NCBI RefSeq assembly: GCF_003952665.1
Contig: NZ_CP017946.1
Location: forward strand, 5,413,001 to 5,477,000
Source of the DNA: Bosea sp. Tri-49
GTDB taxonomy: Bacteria > Pseudomonadota > Alphaproteobacteria > Rhizobiales > Beijerinckiaceae
Length of the DNA: 64,000 bases
Direction: 5' to 3'
The position numbers and the translations under genes are program-made. This document shows positions 58,211-64,000 of this stretch, in pieces. Position 1 is the first letter of the stretch. The number at the start of each line of letters is the position of its first letter. Below the pieces are notes generated by a model. It did not search any database, had not been told where the DNA came from, and worked only from the letters and a program-made list of their open reading frames with translations.

Positions 58211-59509
58211 TCAGGCCGCGTCCTTCCATTTCGGCAAGGCGTCGCCATGAGCGGCGATGAGTTCGTCGACCATGCGCCTTGTCTCCTGCAATGACAGCAC
58301 GCTCGCCGCATGGCGGTCCAGCGCCGCGGCCCGGTGGACGCGCTCGCGGTCGCCGTCGAGCGCGGCGCGCACCGTCAGGTCCTGGACAAAGACATGGGGC
58401 GCGCAATGCGCCGCGAGCTCCGGCGGCAGCGTGCCGGCATGGCAGGGGCGCAGGCCGTTGCGATCGACGATGACCGGCACCTCGACGCAGCAGCCTTCGG
58501 GCAGGTTGTCGATCAGCCTGGTGTTCTCGACATTGCCGTAGATCACCGTCGGCTCGCCGGTCACCATGGCGCGGATGATCAGCGATCCGTACTCGTCGCT
58601 GCGCTCCAGCGGGAAGTCCTCGCCGGCCAGGAGCTTGCGCCGCGTTTCAGTATAGCGGCCGAGATTGCGGACGCTGCGCCGGACGTACTCGTCGACCGGA
58701 ACGTCATATTCGGCGATCTGGTCGTCGCGGCGCAGGAAGTACGGGGTGTACTCGGCATTGTGCTCGCTGGATTCGCTGACGAACCAGCCGAGCGTCCGCA
58801 TCAGCTCAAAGCGGACCTTGTCCCTGGCGTAGATCTCCGGGTCGGCCATCGCCTTGCGCAGCGCCGGATAGGCGTCCTTGCCGTCGATCTGGAGCTTGAG
58901 GAACCAGGTCATGTGGTTGATGCCGGCGCAGTCATAGCTCAGCCGCGACTGCTCGACGCCAAGATAGCTCGCAAGATCGCGCGCCGTGTGCTGGACGTTG
59001 TGGCAGAGGCCGACGACACGCTGCTCCGGATAAGCCTTGTAGACCGCCCAGGTCAGGATGCTCATCGGATTGGTGTAGTTCAGCAGGACGGCGTCGGGGC
59101 AGAGCTCGCGCATCTCGGCGACGAGATCGAGCATGAAGGGGATGGTACGCAGGCCCCGGAAGATGCCGCCAATGCCGACCGTGTCGGCGATCGTCTGCTT
59201 CAGCCCGTATTTCCTGGGTATGTCGAAGTCGAGCAGCGTCGCCTCGTGCATGCCGATCTGGACCATGTTGATGACGAAGTCGCAGCCTTCGAGCGCCCGC
59301 CTTCGGTCGAGATGCTCCTCGACCACCGCATCGGCGCCGAACTGCTTGGCGGTCCAGCGCGCCATCATCCCACCGGTCTCGAGCCGCTCGGGGTCGATGT
59401 CATGCAGCGAGATCACGACGCGCCCGAGCTCGGTGAAGTTCAGGATGTCGGTCAGCAGGTTTTTGACGAAGACAGCGCTGCCCGCGCCCATCATGGCAAT
59501 CTTGACCAC
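58211..59509 (-). CDS. Glycoside hydrolase family 4 (alpha-galactosidase/alpha-glucosidase, MelA/AglA-like)
   Basis: A 432-residue NAD- and Mn-dependent glycosidase. It has the N-terminal KIAMMGAGSAVFVKNLLTDI nucleotide motif, INMVQIGMHEATLLDFDIPRKYGLKQTIADTVGIGGIFRGLRTIPF, metal-binding GLCHNVQHT and the AGINHMTWFL motif. The GTG start at 59509 follows AAGGGAAAG. GH4 enzymes act on cytoplasmic alpha- or beta-linked disaccharides by an oxidation-elimination mechanism. It is encoded after the importer that would supply its substrate. Confidence 0.9.
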   Translation of the reverse strand: MVKIAMMGAGSAVFVKNLLTDILNFTELGRVVISLHDIDPERLETGGMMARWTAKQFGADAVVEEHLDRRRALEGCDFVINMVQIGMHEATLLDFDIPRKYGLKQTIADTVGIGGIFRGLRTIPFMLDLVAEMRELCPDAVLLNYTNPMSILTWAVYKAYPEQRVVGLCHNVQHTARDLASYLGVEQSRLSYDCAGINHMTWFLKLQIDGKDAYPALRKAMADPEIYARDKVRFELMRTLGWFVSESSEHNAEYTPYFLRRDDQIAEYDVPVDEYVRRSVRNLGRYTETRRKLLAGEDFPLERSDEYGSLIIRAMVTGEPTVIYGNVENTRLIDNLPEGCCVEVPVIVDRNGLRPCHAGTLPPELAAHCAPHVFVQDLTVRAALDGDRERVHRAAALDRHAASVLSLQETRRMVDELIAAHGDALPKWKDAA

Positions 59510-59565
59510 CGGTCTTTCCCTTTCGACATGTCGATACTGGTTGGCCCGCGCCGATGCGCGGGCGG

Positions 59566-60411
59566 TCACTTGAGGCCCGAGCCGGAGATGCCCTGGACGA
59601 AATAGCGCTGGAAGAAGGTGAAGATGATCAGCATCGGCACCAGCGAAAGCAGCGCGATCGCCATGATCATCGTCCACTCGGTGTTGAATTGGCCGCGCAG
59701 CAGATTGAGGCCGAGCTGGACGGTGTACATCTCGTGCTTCATCATCACGACCAGCGGCAGGGCGAAGTCGTTCCAGCGCCACATGAAGGTGAAGATCACC
59801 AGCACGGCGATGATCGGCTTCGAGAGCGGCACGACGATCTTGAAGAAGATCTTCAGTTCGCTGGCGCCGTCGATGCGCGCCGCCTCGAGCAGCTCGTCGG
59901 GGATCGAGACCATGAACTGGCGCACCATGAAGATGCCGAAAGCCTCGGCTGCGCGCGGCAGGATGACGCCCCAGTAGTCGCTGAGCAGGCCGAGCTCGGA
60001 AACCACCAGGAAGAGCGGCACGATGATGACCTGGAACGGGATCATCAGCGCAGACAGCACCGCGAGGAAAAGGATGTCGCGGCCGGCGAAGCGGAACTTG
60101 GCGAAGGCATAGCCGCAGAGCAGGTTGATCGTCACGGTGATCACCACCGCGAACACGGTGATGATCAGCGAGTTCATCGTCCAGCTCAGGAACGGCACGC
60201 GCCCGATTGCGTCCGTGAAGTTCTGCCAGACGAAGCTCGACGGGATCAGGCCGGCGGCGCCACTGAAGACCTCGTCCTTCGGCCGAACCGCAGTCGCGAA
60301 CATCCAGTAGACGGGGAAGAACATGATCCCGGCGCCCGCGACGAGGAGCAGCCAGATGCCGGTGGTTTCGAGACGCCCGGTCAGGGCGTTACGGCTCGTT
60401 CCCGCGATCAT
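59566..60411 (-). CDS. Sugar ABC transporter permease, MalG/CUT1 type
   Basis: A 281-residue permease with six helices. The EAA loop is EAARIDGASELKIFFKIVVPLSKPI and the family C-terminus is YFVQGISGSGLK. Partner of the MalF-type permease immediately upstream (ten-base gap). Substrate inferred from the GH4 gene as an alpha-galactoside or similar disaccharide. Confidence 0.9.
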   Translation of the reverse strand: MIAGTSRNALTGRLETTGIWLLLVAGAGIMFFPVYWMFATAVRPKDEVFSGAAGLIPSSFVWQNFTDAIGRVPFLSWTMNSLIITVFAVVITVTINLLCGYAFAKFRFAGRDILFLAVLSALMIPFQVIIVPLFLVVSELGLLSDYWGVILPRAAEAFGIFMVRQFMVSIPDELLEAARIDGASELKIFFKIVVPLSKPIIAVLVIFTFMWRWNDFALPLVVMMKHEMYTVQLGLNLLRGQFNTEWTMIMAIALLSLVPMLIIFTFFQRYFVQGISGSGLK

Positions 60412-60421
60412 GACGGCGCCC

Positions 60422-61378
60422 TCATGCCACGTCCTCGACCCGGCGGTTCCCCCGCCACTGCAGCAGGGTGAAGATCAGGATCATCACGAACAGGACCATG
60501 CCCATGGCGCTGGCATAGCCCATCTCCGAACCGACGAAGGCGGCCTGGTAGATGTACTGGACGATCATCGTCGTCGAGAAACCGGGACCCCCGCCAGTCA
60601 TGACGTAGATCAGGTCGAAGACCTGGAAGGAGTGGATCACGCCCAGGATCAGCAGCAGGAAGGTCGCCGGCCGCAGCAGCGGCCAGGTGACGAAGCGGAA
60701 CTGCTGCCAGCGGCTGGCGCCGTCCATCTGCGCAGCATCGTAATAGGTCGGCGAGATCGACTGCAGCGCGGCGAGATAGACCACCATGCAGAAGCCGATG
60801 CGGACCCAGAGCGAGGTGACGATCAGGGAGAACAGCGCCCAGCGCGGCGAGGACAGCCAGGCGACGGGCCCGATGCCGATCTGTTGCAGCAGCGTGTTGA
60901 TGACGCCGTAATTGTCGTTGAAGAGCCAGGCCGCGATCACTGCCGTGGCGACGTTGGAGATCACCACCGGCAGGAAGAAGACGCTGCGCAGGAGAGTGCG
61001 GCCGAGAAGGTCGCGGTTGAGGGCGATCGCCAGCACGAGGCCGATGGCGAGGCTCATCGGGACGGTCGCGAAGGAGTAGATCGCGGTATTGCTCAGCGAC
61101 TGCCAGAACAGCGCGTCATGAGCGAGGCGAGCATAGTTCTCCAGCCCGATATAGCGCGGCGTATCGATCAGGCTCCATTCCCGCAGGCTGATGTAGAATG
61201 CGTAGAGCAGCGGGAAGAAGACGAAGACCGAGAACAGCGCCATGTTCGGGGCGATGAACAGGTAGGGCGTCAGCTGGTTGCGCCTGGCCTGCAGCCAGTA
61301 GCGCCGCGCATCCGCCGCCGAAGGCCGGCCGACAGCCGGCCCCCTCAGGTTTTCCGCGATGGCCATCACCGCTGCCAT
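60422..61378 (-). CDS. Sugar ABC transporter permease, MalF/CUT1 type
   Basis: A 318-residue permease: PYLFIAPNMALFSVFVFFPLLYAFYISLREW near the N-terminus, and an EAA loop of YYDAAQMDGASRWQQFRFVTWPLLRPATFLLLILG. The start overlaps the binding-protein stop. About six helices follow a ~35-residue cytoplasmic tail. Confidence 0.9.
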   Translation of the reverse strand: MAAVMAIAENLRGPAVGRPSAADARRYWLQARRNQLTPYLFIAPNMALFSVFVFFPLLYAFYISLREWSLIDTPRYIGLENYARLAHDALFWQSLSNTAIYSFATVPMSLAIGLVLAIALNRDLLGRTLLRSVFFLPVVISNVATAVIAAWLFNDNYGVINTLLQQIGIGPVAWLSSPRWALFSLIVTSLWVRIGFCMVVYLAALQSISPTYYDAAQMDGASRWQQFRFVTWPLLRPATFLLLILGVIHSFQVFDLIYVMTGGGPGFSTTMIVQYIYQAAFVGSEMGYASAMGMVLFVMILIFTLLQWRGNRRVEDVA

Positions 61379-62661
61379 CAGACCAGCAGCGTGGAACGCA
61401 CGTGCTTTTCGATGTTCGCGACGGTCGCTGCCGGCGACTGGCCGGAGGTGAAGGCAAGCTCGAGCTCGTCGGCCAGCTTGGCGTTGAAGCGATCCCAGGT
61501 CGGCATGACGATGGTGCTGACGAGATGCTCCGGGACGGTCGCCGACTGCTCGAGGAAGACCTTCATCTCCTCGTTGCGGATGTCATAGACGAGGCCCTTG
61601 TCCTTCAGCGATTTGCGCACCGGCAGGAACTGCGCCTTGGTGACGAAGGCGCGCATCGGTTCCTCCTCGACCATGAACTTGACGAAGTCGGCCGCGACGT
61701 CGGGGCTCTTGCTGTCACGCGAGACCGCCAGGGCATTGCCGCCGAGATCGGCGGCCATCGCGACGTCGCGCGGCAGATAGGTGACGCCCCATTTGAACTT
61801 GGCCTGGTCCTGGATGAAGGGGATCTGCCAGTCGCCATGCAGCAGCATGGCGATCTTGCCGGTCGCGAACAGGTTCTGCACCGGCTCGGAACTCTTCAGC
61901 GATGTATTGGGCGGAACGAGCCCATCCGTGAACCAGCTCTGGGTCCAGGCGACGGTCTCGGCCGCCTCCTTCGTATTGATCTGCGGGCCCTTCAGCTCGT
62001 TGTCGAGCAGCTGGCCGCCATGCTGATAGAGATACATCAGCCAGCGATAGGCGTTGGAGTTCTGCCAGTTCATCGCGAAGGCGTAGTTCAGGCCAGCCTT
62101 CTCCTTCACCAGCTTGGCGGCGCTGATGAACTCCTGCCAGCTCCAGCTCTTGTCGAGGCTCCTGGGCGCCTCGATGCCGAGCTTCTCGAAGATCTCGGCG
62201 TTGTAGAACAGCGCGAAGGTGTCGGTGTGATGCGGCAAGGCGTGGGGCTTGCCCCTGAAGGTCGAGGCACGCCAGACCGAGGGCAGGAAGTCCTGGCCGA
62301 ACCCGGCATCGAGATATTGCGACAGGTCGATCGCCGCGCCGCTCTGCCCGTAGCGCCCGATCCGCTGGTACTGGGCGCGGAAGATGTCCGGCGCCTGCTT
62401 GCCGGCGAAGCGGGTGTCGAGCTGCTGGTAATACTGGCCGCTCGGGACGACCTCGAGCTTGATGGCAACGTTGGGATTGCGGGCCTTGTACTGCTCGATC
62501 AGGGCGTTGAAAGCGGCGACCTCGGCGGGCGACCCCCAGGAGGTCATGCTCAGCGACGCGGCCTTCTGGGCGCTCGCTGCGCCCCAGTACATGCCGGCCC
62601 CGGCGCCAATGCCGGCGCACAGGCCGGTCTTGAGGAAGCTGCGCTTGGTGATGGTCGTCAT
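61378..62661 (-). CDS. Sugar ABC transporter substrate-binding protein (CUT1)
   Basis: A 427-residue exported binding protein with a signal (MTTITKRSFLKTGLCAGIGAGAGMYWGAASA; KRSF resembles a twin-arginine variant). Bacterial type I solute-binding features are YKARNPNVAIKLEVVPSGQYYQQLDTRFAGKQAPDIFRAQY and GKIAMLLHGDWQIPFIQDQAKFKWGVTYLP. First structural gene after the LacI regulator, 50 bases downstream of it. No ATPase gene (MalK/UgpC) is in the operon. Confidence 0.9.
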   Translation of the reverse strand: MTTITKRSFLKTGLCAGIGAGAGMYWGAASAQKAASLSMTSWGSPAEVAAFNALIEQYKARNPNVAIKLEVVPSGQYYQQLDTRFAGKQAPDIFRAQYQRIGRYGQSGAAIDLSQYLDAGFGQDFLPSVWRASTFRGKPHALPHHTDTFALFYNAEIFEKLGIEAPRSLDKSWSWQEFISAAKLVKEKAGLNYAFAMNWQNSNAYRWLMYLYQHGGQLLDNELKGPQINTKEAAETVAWTQSWFTDGLVPPNTSLKSSEPVQNLFATGKIAMLLHGDWQIPFIQDQAKFKWGVTYLPRDVAMAADLGGNALAVSRDSKSPDVAADFVKFMVEEEPMRAFVTKAQFLPVRKSLKDKGLVYDIRNEEMKVFLEQSATVPEHLVSTIVMPTWDRFNAKLADELELAFTSGQSPAATVANIEKHVRSTLLV

Positions 62662-62711
62662 TGTTTCGATCTCCCTTGGACTTTTTTATCGTTGGAAGGT
62701 GGTGGGCTTTC

Positions 62712-63803
62712 TCAGGCTCCTTCCCGGCCGGTAGCGGCGCGCATGCCGCCGCAGGATTCGCGCACAAGCAGACGCACCGGCAGCACCTGCTCGCGCGGTG
62801 GCGGCTCGGCCTCGCCTTCCAGCCGGCCGATCACCGCCTCGACCGCGAGCCGGCCGATATCAGCGCGGGAATAGTCGACCGTGGTCAGTTCCGGCGTGAC
62901 GAAGCCACCGAGCGCGATGCCGTCGAAGCCGACGACCGCCATCTCCTGCGGCACCCGCACGCCGCGTTTGCGCAGCGCATGCAGCGCTCCGACTGCCATC
63001 TGGTCGCTGTAGACGAAGACGGCGCTTGGACGCTTCTCCTGCGCCAGCAGCTCTTCCATCGCGGCGAAGCCGCCAGCGAGGCTCGGCTCCGCCATCGCGA
63101 CGAGCTGCGGGTCGGCGGCGATCCCGGCTTCCTGCAGCGCCCGCGCATAGCCGTCCGAGCGCTCGCGGCGCTTCAGCAGGCGCTGCGAGGCGCTGCCGAT
63201 ATGGGCGATGCGGCGATGGCCGAGAGCGAGCAGGTGGCGGGTCGCGACATAGCCGCCCCGCTCCAGATCGACGCGTACCGCCTGGATCGCCGGATCGGGG
63301 CTGTGGTGCTGCATCACCACGATCGGCATGCCGTTCTCGGCGAGCTTCTTGAGGTCGGCGGCGAGATCGGCGGGCGGAGCAGCGACGATGACGCCATCGG
63401 CGACGCCGCCCGAGAGCAGCGAATAGGCCCGCCGCTGCACCTCGTCGAACTTCGCCGACATGATGTTCAGCGAGTAGCCGCGCTCGAGGGCAGCCGCATG
63501 GGCGGCGCCGATGATCTCGGCATTGTAGAAGCTGTCGAGCGTATAGAGCAGCAGCGCGATGACGTTGGTGCGCCAGCGCCGCAGCGAGCGAGCGGCATGG
63601 CTCGGCTGATAGCTCAACCGGGCCGCCGCGTCGGCGACGCGGGCCCGCGTCTCGGCCGAGATGCCGAGCTCGCCGCCGCGATCATTGAGAACGAGGGAGA
63701 CAGTGGTGCGCGAGACGCCGGCGAGCTTCGCGACCTCGGCGCTGGTGGCGCGGCTATTAGTTCGCTTGAGCGGAAGCGCGCGCTTCACCAAGGCCGTCTC
63801 CAT
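62712..63803 (-). CDS. LacI-family transcriptional regulator
   Basis: A 363-residue regulator. The helix-turn-helix NSRATSAEVAKLAGVSRTTVSLVLND is preceded by ~16 basic residues, and the hinge (YQPSHAARSLRRWRTNVIALLLY) is followed by a sugar-binding domain (VVMQHHSPDPAIQAVRVDLERGGYVATRHLLALGHRRIAHIG; MAVVGFDGIALGGFVTPELTTVDYSRADIGRLAVE). First gene of the sugar operon and its likely repressor; an inverted repeat lies just upstream. Confidence 0.9.
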   Translation of the reverse strand: METALVKRALPLKRTNSRATSAEVAKLAGVSRTTVSLVLNDRGGELGISAETRARVADAAARLSYQPSHAARSLRRWRTNVIALLLYTLDSFYNAEIIGAAHAAALERGYSLNIMSAKFDEVQRRAYSLLSGGVADGVIVAAPPADLAADLKKLAENGMPIVVMQHHSPDPAIQAVRVDLERGGYVATRHLLALGHRRIAHIGSASQRLLKRRERSDGYARALQEAGIAADPQLVAMAEPSLAGGFAAMEELLAQEKRPSAVFVYSDQMAVGALHALRKRGVRVPQEMAVVGFDGIALGGFVTPELTTVDYSRADIGRLAVEAVIGRLEGEAEPPPREQVLPVRLLVRESCGGMRAATGREGA

Positions 63804-63817
63804 CCCCAGAAATGCTA

Positions 63818-63833
63818 TCTAACACGATTTAGA
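63818..63833. promoter_or_regulatory. Inverted repeat TCTAA-CACGAT-TTAGA
   Basis: Five-base perfect arms 15 bases upstream of the lacI-family start. The central CG step fits a LacI-type operator, suggesting autoregulation. Confidence 0.45.
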
Positions 63834-63854
63834 AGGAAGCTAAATGCCCGATCG

Positions 63855-64000
63855 TTAACCTGTCAAGGCCGGCAATGTGGGCCTTTTCAATTTTGCGGAG
63901 AGTTCCAGGGCGCGGGCTTGGCCAACTTGCTCGGCGTTTGCGGTCAGCCGGACGGCGCTGCAGCCGCTATCGAGCAGCTGTCTGAAAATAGGCGATAGGT
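63855..64000 (-). CDS. Possible C-terminal end of an unidentified gene (cut by window edge)
   Basis: On the minus strand an open frame runs in from the window edge to a TAA at 63855-63857, reading about 47 residues that include RQLLDSGCSAVRLTANAEQV and end in KRPTLPALTG. Composition looks like a soluble protein C-terminus, but I do not recognise the family and the frame could be chance. Confidence 0.35.
   Translation of the reverse strand, partial: LSPIFRQLLDSGCSAVRLTANAEQVGQARALELSAKLKRPTLPALTG

Noticed and set aside
61402..62874. 490-residue plus-strand open frame
   Set aside because: Antisense of the sugar-binding protein, which has a signal peptide and clear family motifs.

Overview
The window is GC-rich, densely coding DNA from an alphaproteobacterium, most likely a Hyphomicrobiales (Rhizobiales) member close to Bosea. 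That placement is my inference from the gene types: AapJQM amino-acid permease, a Ros/MucR-type regulator, an IalB-family protein, an L21 with a helix-hairpin-helix tail, a TarD-like dehydratase, and short intergenic palindromic elements. No rRNA, CRISPR array, transposase or integrase was seen.

Region by region. (1) 2-5888: a tightly overlapping run of an MFS importer (partial), PyrK-like and PyrD-like NAD-linked dihydroorotate dehydrogenase subunits, an M20 N-carbamoyl-amino-acid hydrolase, PyrE and aspartase. Read together this looks like a route for eating orotate: orotate to dihydroorotate to carbamoyl-aspartate to aspartate to fumarate plus ammonia. (2) 6570-12211: a 5.5-kb segment bounded by a complete tRNA-Gly(GCC) gene and a decayed copy of its 3' half. 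It carries a type I secretion ABC/membrane-fusion pair and a MucR paralogue lacking two zinc ligands. It looks like an old tRNA-inserted island without its integrase. (3) 12397-24650: mostly ordinary chromosomal genes (prolyl-tRNA editing homologue, thioredoxin co-chaperone, LON-domain protein, MFS, AceE-like E1 with a divergent Lrp regulator, GlxA-type regulator, patatin, hydroxybutyrate dehydrogenase, acetoacetate decarboxylase). (4) 24663-28137: aapJQM with no ATPase gene, and two palindromic repeat elements flanking aapQM.

(5) 30305-38534: a nine-gene minus-strand operon that stacks a tungstate transporter (tupBCA), two tandem ModA-like binding proteins (one without a signal peptide), a TrmO/TsaA-fold protein and a FecCD-type ABC importer. 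It is divergent from a regulator joining an excisionase-type DNA-binding domain to a periplasmic-binding-protein domain, with a perfect inverted repeat between them. This is probably a molybdate/tungstate acquisition locus. (6) 38645-51280: peptidase, acetyltransferases, a D-threonine-aldolase-like enzyme, an MsbA-like exporter, a DHA2 exporter, IalB, and the conserved rplU-rpmA...obgE block, which here has an acetyltransferase and an oppositely oriented esterase between rpmA and obgE.

(7) 51625-64000: an accessory region next to tRNA-Ser(CGA). It starts with a gene remnant. A GntR-controlled cluster follows (fumarase-superfamily lyase, orphan TctC binding protein, D-tartrate-dehydratase homologue, class II fumarase), which feeds hydroxy-dicarboxylates into the TCA cycle. 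Facing it is a LacI-controlled sugar operon (binding protein, two permeases, GH4 glycosidase) ending in a truncated Gfo/Idh/MocA oxidoreductase where the two clusters abut. The strongest leads are the orotate-catabolic cluster, the Mo/W super-operon with its unusual regulator, and the tRNA-Gly-bounded island.
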